Assembly: GCF_014672835.1 (NCBI RefSeq)
Contig: NZ_CP060244.1
Location: 1,777,001-1,841,000, forward strand
DNA from: Entomobacter blattae
GTDB lineage: Bacteria; Pseudomonadota; Alphaproteobacteria; Acetobacterales; Acetobacteraceae
DNA: 64,000 bases
Reading direction: 5' to 3'
A program made the position numbers and the translations under genes. The notes beneath the pieces were generated by a model. The model was not told the DNA's origin. It did no database searches and saw nothing but the letters and a program-made list of their open reading frames with translations. Of this stretch, positions 8,720 through 17,584 are shown in pieces (position 1 is the stretch's first letter; each line of letters starts with the position of its first letter).

Positions 8720-9490
8720 TTATAGGGAAAAATTATCGCCTAGGTAAACACGCCTGACATCTTCGTTGGCGACAACTTCATCTGGCGTTCCTTCCATAAG
8801 CACCTGGCCGCTATGCATAATATAAGCCCGATCAATAATCTCTAGTGTTTCTCTAACGTTATGATCAGTAATGAGCACCCCGATGCCACGGTCTTTAAGG
8901 TGAGAGACCAGGTCACGGATTTCCCCTACAGCAATAGGGTCGATCCCTGCTAGGGGTTCATCAAGCAGAATATAATGGGGCTGGCTAGCCAAAGCCCGGG
9001 CGATTTCAAGCCGGCGTCTTTCCCCTCCCGATAAGGCAAGAGAGGGAGAGTGCCGGAGATGAGAGATGCCAAATTCGGCCAGAAGGCCATCAAGCATGAT
9101 TTTGCGCTTTTCTAGAGAGGGCTCAATGACTTCCAAGGCAGCCATAATATTCTGCTCAACATTCAATCCCCGGAAGATGCTGGCTTCCTGCGGAAGATAA
9201 CCAATGCCAAGTCGTGCTCTTCTATACATGGGCAGTAAGGTAATATCTGCCCCATTAAGGGTAATGTTGCCTGTATCCGGTTGTACAAGTCCTACAATCA
9301 TATAGAAGCTTGTGGTTTTGCCAGCGCCATTTGGACCGAGCAACCCGACAGCTTCCCCCCTATGGACCCGTAGGGAAACATTTTGTACTACAGGCCGCTT
9401 TTTATAGGTTTTCCCAATATTTTGGGCAATCAGGCCTGTTTCGTTAAAAATTTCAGAAGGAGGAGGAAGCAGTTCAGACGATGCAGACAT
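8720..9490 (-). CDS. lptB: LPS export ABC transporter ATPase LptB
   Basis: Cytoplasmic ATPase that drives the Lpt bridge moving lipopolysaccharide from the inner to the outer membrane. Walker A GPNGAGKTT, signature LSGGERRRLEIARAL, Walker B ILLDEPLAGID and the switch His in ITDHNV are all present. Length 256 is slightly above average because of a short N-terminal extension. It ends a minus-strand kdsD-lptC-lptA-lptB unit, 21 bp after lptA. Confidence 0.96.
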   Translation of the reverse strand: MSASSELLPPPSEIFNETGLIAQNIGKTYKKRPVVQNVSLRVHRGEAVGLLGPNGAGKTTSFYMIVGLVQPDTGNITLNGADITLLPMYRRARLGIGYLPQEASIFRGLNVEQNIMAALEVIEPSLEKRKIMLDGLLAEFGISHLRHSPSLALSGGERRRLEIARALASQPHYILLDEPLAGIDPIAVGEIRDLVSHLKDRGIGVLITDHNVRETLEIIDRAYIMHSGQVLMEGTPDEVVANEDVRRVYLGDNFSL

Positions 9491-9511
9491 GGGGTGACTC
9501 TGGTTTGGGTG

Positions 9512-10474
9512 TTAATTCTTATTGGGAGCGGAAGGTGAGGTTTGGGGAGAAGTTTCATTCGGTACGACCAGCCCATGCACCCTATTGCCAGGGCTTTGGG
9601 TCATTGTTGCAATTCCAGTGTGCATATTGATAATAGCTTCAGCACCGTTTAGCTGGTTTGACCCGCGTGTGATAATCACGTTTCCTAGAATACGGGCGAT
9701 GCCGGTATCGGGTACATAGACCCCTCTATCTCCTGTGATGGTTTCCAGCTGAGTTCTGACAACAACATGGCCAAAAGCATTGACCTTTTTTAGTTTTTGT
9801 CCTCCCCCTGAACCCTGGCTTTGGCTGGCTTTGGCGGGTTTTGGCTGGGTATTGTTTTGATCTGGGTCGCTGTACCCAACCAAGACATCGGCTTTGACTT
9901 GTTTACCTTCGTTAGTGGTTACAGTAGCGTCTCCTCTGCCAATGGAAATATGGGTTTGGGAATAATACTCCATGGAATCCCGGGCTGTGAGCACATCTTG
10001 TGGGGTGGTAAGCTTCATCGCTTTTCCTGTCATGACCAAAGCGGCTTGGTCAATATCATATAAGGCTCTGTCGCCCCAGGCCTGATCGGTATGGGTAAAA
10101 ATATGAACATGGCCAATAGCTTCCAGTCTGTAAATTTCATTAGCACCCGTATCATCTGGGGTGGAGGACTTGCCCTGAGTGGTGGGCGTATCCTTTTTTT
10201 CTCCTGGCTTTGGGGCTTTTTTGCGGTAATAGGCAATAAGCTGGTCTGCCAGAACGGTAACATCTCCTCTTACGGCCTGTGCTTGGTTATAAGCTGTGAC
10301 AGTTTGGGTATTTTGGTTCCAGTCAAACCCTCCTACAGCGGTTACGGTAATTTGTCCACCATGGGAAAGATCAATACCCTGAGCGTAGCTTTTTGAAGCA
10401 TGAATGGGTAGGAAAACAAAAAAAGCGGCAACAACCCCCGAGAATATAGAGTGGTTTTTAGGGGGCTGCGGCAT
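9512..10474 (-). CDS. lptA: Periplasmic LPS-bridge protein LptA
   Basis: OstA/LptA domain protein that forms the periplasmic bridge for LPS. A signal peptide is visible (SGVVAAFFVFLPIHASKSYAQ region), followed by the beta-jellyroll domain with repeated YxLEAIGHVHI, ARDSMEYY and VNAFGHVVVRTQ strands. I take the ATG at 10474, which overlaps the end of lptC by 17 bp; the frame is open further upstream. At 320 residues it is longer than the E. coli protein because of a low-complexity insert near residues 85-105 and a Pro/Ser-rich tail. Confidence 0.88.
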   Translation of the reverse strand: MPQPPKNHSIFSGVVAAFFVFLPIHASKSYAQGIDLSHGGQITVTAVGGFDWNQNTQTVTAYNQAQAVRGDVTVLADQLIAYYRKKAPKPGEKKDTPTTQGKSSTPDDTGANEIYRLEAIGHVHIFTHTDQAWGDRALYDIDQAALVMTGKAMKLTTPQDVLTARDSMEYYSQTHISIGRGDATVTTNEGKQVKADVLVGYSDPDQNNTQPKPAKASQSQGSGGGQKLKKVNAFGHVVVRTQLETITGDRGVYVPDTGIARILGNVIITRGSNQLNGAEAIINMHTGIATMTQSPGNRVHGLVVPNETSPQTSPSAPNKN

Positions 10475-11255
10475 GGGGCAATCCTTCATCTTCAATAGGG
10501 TGTGCAATGGAAGGGGGGGGTGGGGCAATATGTTCATCATTCAAGATGAGTCGGGAGGGGCCCTTAAATTGCGAGAACCCCTCATGTTGAGCCATAAAAT
10601 ATCCCTGCGCATCCAAAATGCCAAAGGGGCCTTCGGCATGGACCCAGTTTTCTGATGTAACAATGTTACTCTTAAGAGCAATATCGGCACTGGGCCCTCT
10701 CATAATGACACCATCGTTTCTGTATAACATAACATCCTTATATAAATCCAGATATTGGGTTTGCTGGATGTAAACCCCATTATCAGCCCTAAGAAATAAC
10801 CAGGTATTATCCGAACTAAAAGTATCAGCGGCAGGATTTGTCAGGAATATTTCATCCTCACTATTTTGTACAGCCTTATCAGCCGTAATCATGAAAGGCT
10901 TGGAGTGGGCATCAAGCCCACGATAGGTGGCTGAAAGCATGGTTCCACTTTCCACTTTTAAATGCTCAAGCTGGGCGATGGCGGCTTTATTGCTGTGGAT
11001 AATGCGGTCTACCTCTGGCCATGCTGCAATAAGCCCCAACAGAATAAGGGCTGCAGCAGGCAGGATCCACTTAGCGAGGCGTAATAAGATCCTTCTTCGT
11101 TCCAGATCCTTATTTTTTATTTTCTGGCGGGAGGAAAGGCTGTTTTGTTCCAGCAAAAGTCTTTGGCGGATAATTTCTTCCTGTGTGCGGTTAAAATCTG
11201 CCCGTTGAGGGGGAAGAGACTTGTCAAAACGGGGGTCTTTTCTCTGGTCGGTCAT
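10458..11255 (-). CDS. lptC: LPS export protein LptC
   Basis: Membrane-anchored subunit that receives LPS from LptBFG and hands it to LptA. A basic N-terminus of about 60 residues precedes a single transmembrane helix (LAKWILPAAALILLGLIAAW), then a periplasmic YrbK-like jellyroll (LKVESGTMLSATYRGLDAHSKP). Length 265. Its start overlaps the kdsD stop as ATGA, and its end overlaps lptA, indicating a tightly coupled operon. Confidence 0.88.
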   Translation of the reverse strand: MTDQRKDPRFDKSLPPQRADFNRTQEEIIRQRLLLEQNSLSSRQKIKNKDLERRRILLRLAKWILPAAALILLGLIAAWPEVDRIIHSNKAAIAQLEHLKVESGTMLSATYRGLDAHSKPFMITADKAVQNSEDEIFLTNPAADTFSSDNTWLFLRADNGVYIQQTQYLDLYKDVMLYRNDGVIMRGPSADIALKSNIVTSENWVHAEGPFGILDAQGYFMAQHEGFSQFKGPSRLILNDEHIAPPPPSIAHPIEDEGLPHAAAP

Positions 11256-12289
11256 GTTAAGCCTGCCCGCAACAGGTCATGAATATGGATAATTCCCATC
11301 GGTCTATGGTTTTGGTTAATAATAAATAAGCAGGTCACGGGTTTTGCTGGATCGTTCATAATTCTTAAAGCGTCTGCTGCTAGCATATCGGCGGTGATGG
11401 TAAGGGGGGCAACATTCATGACTGCTTCTGCTGTAAGGTTATGGAGGGTATTGGCGTGCGTATAGAGGACCCTTCTTAGGTCTCCATCTGTAATAATACC
11501 GACAAGCTTTCCATCATCGCTCACAACCCCCAGGCAGCCAAAAGCTTTTTGGGTTATTTCAAGAATGGCTTCATGCATAAGGGTTGAAGGAGAAACAAGG
11601 GGGAGTTCTTTGCCTGTGTGCATCAGATCTTTAACGAAAGCCAGCTTAGCTCCAAGGGTACCTCCAGGATGAAAAAGGCTGAAATCATGGGGGGTAAACC
11701 CCTTTTTTTGCAAGAGGACTACGGCTATGGCATCGCCGATGGCCAATTGCATGAGAGAGGTGGTTGTGGGGGCAAGGCCCATAGGGCAGGCCTCTTGAAC
11801 TGTTGGTAATATCAGGGCGATATCACTTGCTTTTGCAAGGGTTGAATGGGCAGAAAAGGTAATACAGCATAACAGGATACCGATGCGTTTGGCATAGGTG
11901 ATGATATGGCTGAGCTCTGCGGTTTCCCCAGAAGCGGAGATAGCAAGAATAGCATCTTCCTTTTGAACCATTCCGAGGTCCCCATGGGAGGCTTCCGAGG
12001 GGTGAATAAAAAGTGAAGGGGAGCCGGTTGAAGCGAGGGTAGCTTGTATTTTTTTGCCAATATGGCCGGATTTTCCAATGCCTGTAACGACAATTCTCCC
12101 CTTTAGGTCTGCTAAAGCCTGGATAAGGGTTTGAAATTGCTGCTGGGTTTCGCCCGTTTGGGATACCAATGAGGAAGGAGAGAATTTCTCCAAAAGGGTC
12201 TGCAACCCGGCTTGCTCCCTTTTTAGAAAGGCATAGGCCAGAGCAATATCTGTATCGCAGGTCTTTTCGGTCGATACGAGTGTAGTCAT
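11252..12289 (-). CDS. kdsD: Arabinose-5-phosphate isomerase
   Basis: Converts ribulose 5-phosphate to arabinose 5-phosphate, the first step of Kdo synthesis for LPS. A SIS domain occupies the first half (VVTGIGKSGHIGKKIQATLASTGSP and the EASHGDLGM active-site segment), followed by two CBS domains (KDLMHTG..., AVMNVAPLTI...). Length 345 is normal. It heads the lptC-lptA-lptB operon, linking Kdo supply with LPS transport. Confidence 0.94.
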   Translation of the reverse strand: MTTLVSTEKTCDTDIALAYAFLKREQAGLQTLLEKFSPSSLVSQTGETQQQFQTLIQALADLKGRIVVTGIGKSGHIGKKIQATLASTGSPSLFIHPSEASHGDLGMVQKEDAILAISASGETAELSHIITYAKRIGILLCCITFSAHSTLAKASDIALILPTVQEACPMGLAPTTTSLMQLAIGDAIAVVLLQKKGFTPHDFSLFHPGGTLGAKLAFVKDLMHTGKELPLVSPSTLMHEAILEITQKAFGCLGVVSDDGKLVGIITDGDLRRVLYTHANTLHNLTAEAVMNVAPLTITADMLAADALRIMNDPAKPVTCLFIINQNHRPMGIIHIHDLLRAGLT

Positions 12290-12396
12290 TGGCTATAAAA
12301 CCCGTGATGAAAGCAGATGAAATGCAAAGCCTGGCAAACCCTTATGGTAAAATAACAGGAAGAAGGAGGTGATAATAGTGATTTATTTGAAAATAA

Positions 12397-13035
12397 TTAC
12401 CTATGAGAAAAAATATCGGGCTCTTCATACCCTAGTAGATCCAGTTTGGCCCGTGCCGGGATAAAAGCAAAACAATGCTCAGCCAAAGTAAGGCGGTTTT
12501 CCCGAATAAGCATTTTCTCAAGTTTTTCCCATAGGGTATGAAGATATAGCACATCGGCTGCTGCATAGTTTTTTTGTTCTTCAGAAAGGATTGCAGTGCC
12601 CCAGTCGGATGTTTGTTGTTGTTTGCTGAGCTCTATGGAGAGTAAATCACGGCACAAAGCAGCCAACCCGTGCCGGTCGGTATAGGTGCGGACAAGTTTG
12701 GAAGCAATTTTGGTGCATTTTACATTGGTTATGTCAATTCCTAGGGTATGCTGCAGAATGGCCACATCAAATCGTGCGAAATGCATGAGCTTTACAACGA
12801 CGGGGTCTTCCAAAAGTCTTTTGAGATTAGGGCAGTCATAACCATTGCCACCAAGGGCACGGGGGATAATCTGAACGAGGTGGGCTTTCCCATCTCCAGC
12901 AGAAATCTGCACCAGGCAAAGCCTATCCCGATGTGGGTTAAGGCCCATAGTTTCTGTATCTATTGCAATGATATTCCCCAGATTGAGGTTATCAGGCAGA
13001 TCGTTTTTGTAAAGATGGATTGAGGGGGGTATCAT
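12397..13035 (-). CDS. rnd: Ribonuclease D family 3'-5' exonuclease
   Basis: DEDDy exonuclease likely to trim tRNA and small RNA 3' ends. The three exonuclease motifs are visible: IAIDTETMGL (DxE), LMHFARFDVAIL and YAAADVLYLHTLW (YxxxD). It has only the exonuclease domain (212 residues) and no HRDC domain, as in the short alphaproteobacterial form. The ATG at 13035 is preferred; an upstream in-frame start at 13074 is possible. It is the last backbone gene before the accessory region. Confidence 0.88.
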   Translation of the reverse strand: MIPPSIHLYKNDLPDNLNLGNIIAIDTETMGLNPHRDRLCLVQISAGDGKAHLVQIIPRALGGNGYDCPNLKRLLEDPVVVKLMHFARFDVAILQHTLGIDITNVKCTKIASKLVRTYTDRHGLAALCRDLLSIELSKQQQTSDWGTAILSEEQKNYAAADVLYLHTLWEKLEKMLIRENRLTLAEHCFAFIPARAKLDLLGYEEPDIFSHR

Positions 13036-13140
13036 CAAAAATCTCACATATACATAATTGGTAATGGCAGCCACTTTTTGGATTATAGACTATAAAGTAA
13101 AGATACCATTTCGTATAACTTTATGAAAGAGAGAGATTTT

Positions 13141-13205
13141 GTTATCTGATACTGTTACTTGGCAGTGTTATCTAGCAATGTTACCTGGCAATGTGATCTG
13201 GCGGT
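13141..13205. repeat. Five imperfect 13-bp tandem repeats
   Basis: Units such as GTTATCTAGCAAT and GTTACCTGGCAAT follow each other five times in an otherwise non-coding stretch upstream of the ribonuclease D gene. A related 13-bp array occurs at 52999-53037. Confidence 0.75.
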
Positions 13206-13352
13206 GGTGGAGAGATCTTAAAAATAAAGATCAAAAGAAAAAACGTAATTTTGCCCAAAAAAGAACATTGTTATAATGTTACATCTATAAGCCTGAAAAG
13301 AAGTACGTAAAACAGGTAAATAAACAAACTAGTTAATAAGTAGAAAATACTT

Positions 13353-13382
13353 TAGCTCATATAAAAATTTTTATATGAGCTA
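13353..13382. terminator. Perfect 30-bp palindrome
   Basis: TAGCTCATATAAAAA (13353-13367) is followed directly by its reverse complement (13368-13382). It sits at the 3' end of the decayed gene on the minus strand and could be its terminator; with no spacer the hairpin would need to open a few A-T pairs for a loop. Confidence 0.5.
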
Positions 13383-14330
13383 TTTGTTTAAATAAACCTC
13401 TTCTTTTTTTTCTGAATGTGGAGTAGGCGGATGGTGGAAAGAAGGTTCAGAAAAAATGCTGACAAAAGAAGGGGTCATATCGTAGTTTTTAAAGGTCTGG
13501 TTGTTTCCACTATCAAGGATATATATCAAGGGGAATAATTGTGTCATGGCTTGTGGAATCGTGTGGAGAAAACATCGTGGGATATTGGTTGATGTGAAGG
13601 CCATTTTCTGTTTTTTGCTAGATGGTGGGATCTAGTTCAGAAAAATTTTGTAAGATCATATTGTCGGTTCCTAAAACAACAGAGAAATTTTCAAGATTAT
13701 AGGTGTTTTCCAGGTCAATAGTTGTCGTTTCTGTTCCGAGTTAAGTTGATGGGTTGGCAATGTTGCTCTGGAATATGGCATCTTCATTGCCTTGGTAGGA
13801 GGTGGTTTTTCCAGTAGATTCGGCCATGGCAGAGATATCATGTTACTCTTTGTAGAGGAGGAGGCCGTAGGATCAGCACTAGCCTGCTGGGTATTGTTGA
13901 TCAAGAATTGCTTTTTCCACTATGTATTTTCCACTATTAACTATAATAGTGGCTCTATTTGTTAGGGTAATTTAACAAATTGTGAGGGGCGTTCAAAGCT
14001 TGTGCCGTTACAATTCCAAATTCTGTGTTGCCGGTAAGCGGTAGGGTACTCTGTATTGCTATGGTTAAGAACAAGGGTAGTATTTTGGCCCGTGAAGGAA
14101 ATAATGCCGGTTTTCTGAAAGATGCTGGCATGGGCAGAAGCATTTTGGGTTATCTGGAAGAATAAGCCGTTATTTTTCCTCTAAAGCATTTAAGACGATG
14201 TTGATATTTTCTTCTGATCTTGGAACAAGAGCCAGCTCCTCTTTTATTACCTTATTTCATGACAAAAAATTTCTTTACGCTGTAAATGAAATTGACGACT
14301 TTACTAAAGAGGGTGATGGTTCTGTAACCT
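13380..14330 (-). pseudogene. Decayed tandem paralogue of the 14381-15790 repeat protein
   Basis: No long frame survives, but three minus-strand stretches match the neighbouring intact gene. Near 14150-14050, FQITQNASAHASIFQKTG parallels YTVIQNAPVEAAIFQKTG. Near 13735-13635, NFSVVLGTDNMILQNF parallels FYNIIVGTGNVILENF. Near 13530, YILDSGNNQTF parallels YTLNTGNTVTL. The matches are collinear with the intact gene but in different frames, so at least two frameshifts have occurred. A small plus-strand A-T-rich stretch around 14180-14340 has no coding signal. Confidence 0.75.
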
Positions 14331-14380
14331 CTTTTTCTAAATAGAGCGTAAATATTATTTAACAGAAATATCTTAATAAA

Positions 14381-15790
14381 CTAGATGAAGATCGATTGGG
14401 TGTGGGTATCTATGTGGGTTAGGGTCACAGTGTTTCCGGTATTCAGCGTATAAACTGTATTACCGGAATTCGTATATGAGGCCGAGAGAATATTTTGATC
14501 TGTTCCTAGAGAGATATGGTTGGTCGAGCCTGCAGTTTTAGGGAGAAAGTTTTCCAAAATGACATTTCCTGTTCCCACAATAATATTATAGAAACTGTCG
14601 GAATTTCCTTTAAACTGGCTTGTATCAATGAGTGCAGAGCCTTGCCCAAGAACAGCATTAAGCTGGCTGTTCAGGCCAGAAATGGTAGCATTTTCTATTC
14701 CCTGTTTATAGGTTACGTTTCCTTCCGTAGGGCCAAGACCATATATTTTCAAAGAGTTATCAGAAGGGGAGAGGCTGGAGGCTGAACTATCTTGAGAAGC
14801 CCCTGTGATGGAAAGGCTTCCGCGGCCATTAGTGACAATAACATTGGAGCCGCCTTGGTGAGTAATGTCTGCATAGCCATTTCCATTCCAGATGGTATCT
14901 TCACCAAGTAGTGTGGCAGAAAGATAAGTGTTTGAAAGGGCTGCATCGTTTAGAATAAGGTTTGTGTGGCTACCGCTGAAAGAGAGTGACCCTGTTTTTT
15001 GAAAAATTGCAGCTTCAACAGGGGCATTTTGTATGACTGTATAGCTGGTGTTACTGGTATTGAGGGTATCAAGGATAATATTGACTTTTCGCCCACTTAA
15101 TTCGGCATCGGGAAATTGATCGATGTTGATCGTGCCGGTTGCTTTTCCGGCAGCAATGGTCGTTTGGTTTGAGTTAACAAGAGTTTGAAGGGAGGTTGAT
15201 GAAAAACCAGGCTCAGATTCTATGGGATTGGGGGCTGTTCTATCTTGTAAGCTCATAGAAAGGGTTTTATCTCCAGCCCAGATCATGTTACCGCCATAAT
15301 CCAGTATAAAGCTTGGAACAGAGTACGTTCCGTTGAGAACAAGAAGAGTATTTTGAAGCTCGTAACTTCTCGGAGCTGTATTGGTGTTATTGGCTGAAAC
15401 CGTAACAAAGACAGTGTTCTTATCCTCTTCTGAATGGCCAAAAAATTTACCATTTTGCTCACCAGTCAGTACAAAAGAGAAATGACTTCCCGTTCCATAA
15501 GCATTCACCATATTGGTATTTGCTTGGGTAATATCGATAAGGGTTTGCCCGGATGATGGTGTTACTGAGTTGTAGAATGTCGGAATAAAATCCTCATGGG
15601 AGGGCGTAAACGCCAGTGAGCCTCCATTGATTGGTGAAAGAAGAATGTGGTAGTTTCTGGCAACATAGTCACTTCCCGTATCATCCAGAAAGCTTGTATC
15701 ATAAAGGGTATCGCCTCCTTTATAGGTGGCAATATATATAATAGAAAGGCCAGAAATTCTGGTGTTATTATATGAGGTTAATGTTGCCAT
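14381..15790 (-). CDS. Repeat-rich beta-strand protein, possible surface or secreted protein
   Basis: A 469-residue Ser/Thr/Asn/Gly-rich protein poor in Lys and Cys, with a pattern of alternating hydrophobic strands and turns (for example GTGNVILENF, GSNVIVTNGRGSLSITG) that suggests a beta-helix or beta-solenoid. No signal peptide, LPXTG-like anchor or autotransporter barrel is visible. The ATG at 15790 is preferred because AAAGG lies 8 nt upstream; the frame opens 8 codons further. A decayed copy lies immediately downstream in the same orientation. Function is unknown; adhesin-like or extracellular matrix roles are guesses. Confidence 0.65.
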   Translation of the reverse strand: MATLTSYNNTRISGLSIIYIATYKGGDTLYDTSFLDDTGSDYVARNYHILLSPINGGSLAFTPSHEDFIPTFYNSVTPSSGQTLIDITQANTNMVNAYGTGSHFSFVLTGEQNGKFFGHSEEDKNTVFVTVSANNTNTAPRSYELQNTLLVLNGTYSVPSFILDYGGNMIWAGDKTLSMSLQDRTAPNPIESEPGFSSTSLQTLVNSNQTTIAAGKATGTINIDQFPDAELSGRKVNIILDTLNTSNTSYTVIQNAPVEAAIFQKTGSLSFSGSHTNLILNDAALSNTYLSATLLGEDTIWNGNGYADITHQGGSNVIVTNGRGSLSITGASQDSSASSLSPSDNSLKIYGLGPTEGNVTYKQGIENATISGLNSQLNAVLGQGSALIDTSQFKGNSDSFYNIIVGTGNVILENFLPKTAGSTNHISLGTDQNILSASYTNSGNTVYTLNTGNTVTLTHIDTHTQSIFI

Positions 15791-15974
15791 TTCTAAACCT
15801 TTCATAGGGATCATTGTAACGAATTGACAAAATAACTGACTGACAAGAACTTTAAAGAGTGGGTCATTTTTTGCTCTCAGATTATGGTATTACCTCTCTC
15901 AGATTAGGTATTACAGTATCTGGATTTTTATGGTGGTCGCTTCAGTTAATGACTTATTAATAATATAGGGTCTT

Positions 15975-16668
15975 TTTGCAAAATAATACAAATCTTTAAA
16001 CAACAGGATAAGGCTTCTGTCCGTAAAGCTTTATCAACTCTGATTGATCATGCAGATTTTTCAGGCTGGAGCCATGCAGCGCTCGTGCGCTCTAAGGTCG
16101 ATTTGGTTGATTGGGATGAATGACACCCGCACCTATACCCTCTCTGTGCGTGATCAGGGGATTAACCCTGTTGGTGGCAGGGCGTGCGCAGACGTCCACA
16201 TTAAGCCTCGTTGTCAGTAGGGAAAGGAGCGTGAGCATTTCAGGGCACAGTCCTATTATGCACTTTCTGGCCTGTTTTATTGTCCCCACGAAACAGAGCA
16301 AGTGATAGCTCGGTGTAAGTGATAGCCTGGTGGAAGCCTCGTGAAGGGCAGGGGGATGTGGTGAGGAAGGCTGCCTGATTGATAAGGGCTTTCTCTGATA
16401 GGCTGTGTCACGATTGATCAGGACAGCCGGCCCTTTTGGCCAGCATGACAGAAGATAAAGAAAAAGCATGCTGCTCCTAAAGGGATCTCTGGTGCTGATA
16501 TTGCCATATTGGCCTCCAGAAAATGGGGTTATACTACACAGCAGACATTGGAGACATCCAATGGCTCTATGGGAAGAAACTGATCACCTCCCCACGAACA
16601 GACTCCTCCTTTTTGCCCCAAAGCCAGTTTTCTGAAGCACCAGATTATATTAGCGTGCGTTTGTTCTA
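15975..16668 (+). pseudogene. Broken DNA topoisomerase III (TopB-like) gene
   Basis: Type IA topoisomerase motifs appear in order but in several frames. SVRKALSTLIDHADF and AALVRSKVD near 16010-16105 are followed by WLIGMNDTRTYTLSVRDQG, then VAGRAQTSTLSLVV (normally VGRVQTPTLALVV). Later come SRKWGYTTQQTLE near 16520 and LYGKKLITSPRTDSSFLP near 16565-16620. In the active site the expected TYPRTDS has become TSPRTDS, so the catalytic Tyr is lost. At least three frameshifts and a stop are needed. TopB homologues are frequent on conjugative plasmids and ICEs, matching the virB genes at 30-32 kb. Confidence 0.8.
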
Positions 16669-16679
16669 AGGGTGTGGGC

Positions 16680-17510
16680 TGCTTTTGTTATTCAATGGTC
16701 AGTTATACAGCCTACTGTAAGAACCAGAGATAATTTCGTGTCTTATGACTTAGATCGAGGTCTGTATGGTTTAGGGAAGGAAGGTTTGATATTATGGGAG
16801 ATGACTATAAATTATTGATGGATTAAGAAATTTTAACCAAGTCGTAGCGAATACGGTTCCGGATTTCAGGAGTGATTGATTCTTTTCTACACTCGGTCAT
16901 TTCTACGATCGGTAATATAGTACTAAGTGGCAGGCAGGTCTTCTTTTTATTGGTTTTCAAAGAGGAGATGGCGTTCAAAGAATAGGAAGTATCAAAGTCA
17001 TTCTTGGTTCACCAGAAAATTCGTCAGAAATCGCATCCTTATCAAGGCGCTGAACGGCTTTGGCTATTTTGTATATGCAAATAAATTCGTAGGAGAGGTG
17101 CTCTGGTTTTGCACTGGTCGCTTCTGGAAGCACCATGAGATATTCTGAATATTTTTGTTTTACTATCTGAAAAATAAAGAAGAATTCAATTATCTCACTC
17201 AAGACGCAATAAGGTTTAAGTTAAAGTGTAGAAGGTACATTTTCTTGTATAAATTCTCTGTCAAAAGAAAACTTATTTTTCAATCATTCTTGTATTTTCT
17301 TATGTAAGGAATATAAGGCCATTATGGGACAGCAATACTAAAAAATAAAAAATCGTTTATCTCTAAAATTTACTTTTCTTGTTGGGGTTATGAGGAGGAA
17401 TTTTTCTTCATCCGCCAAGGGTAAATGCTATTGTCCTAACGTTCCATTATAGAGTTTAACAATAATACCGACAACTAAAATATAATTTATATTATTTTTT
17501 TGTATGCATA
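16680..17510. other. No supported gene
   Basis: About 830 bp of AT-rich DNA with only short frames on both strands (for example 16975-17202 minus) that show no recognisable domain, ribosome binding site or repeat. Probably decayed island DNA and the upstream region of the siderophore receptor gene. Confidence 0.5.
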
Positions 17511-17513
17511 GTT

Positions 17514-17532
17514 GATATTAATAATCATTATT
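17514..17532 (+). promoter_or_regulatory. Fur box upstream of the siderophore receptor
   Basis: GATATTAATAATCATTATT matches the classical 19-bp Fur consensus at 16 of 19 positions and has a perfect AATAAT-C-ATTATT core. It lies 53 bp before the receptor start, where iron-bound Fur would repress transcription. Confidence 0.75.
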
Positions 17533-17584
17533 AGTATTTCTTTTAATAGAAGTTAAAATTTTATTAAAAGTTTGGAGTGTCTCT

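Noticed and set aside
13075..13400. CRISPR-like array
   Set aside because: The repeats are 13 bp, contiguous and degenerate with no spacers; no cas genes are present.
16975..17202. Minus-strand frame of 75 codons considered as a recombinase fragment
   Set aside because: No catalytic or DNA-binding motif could be recognised.
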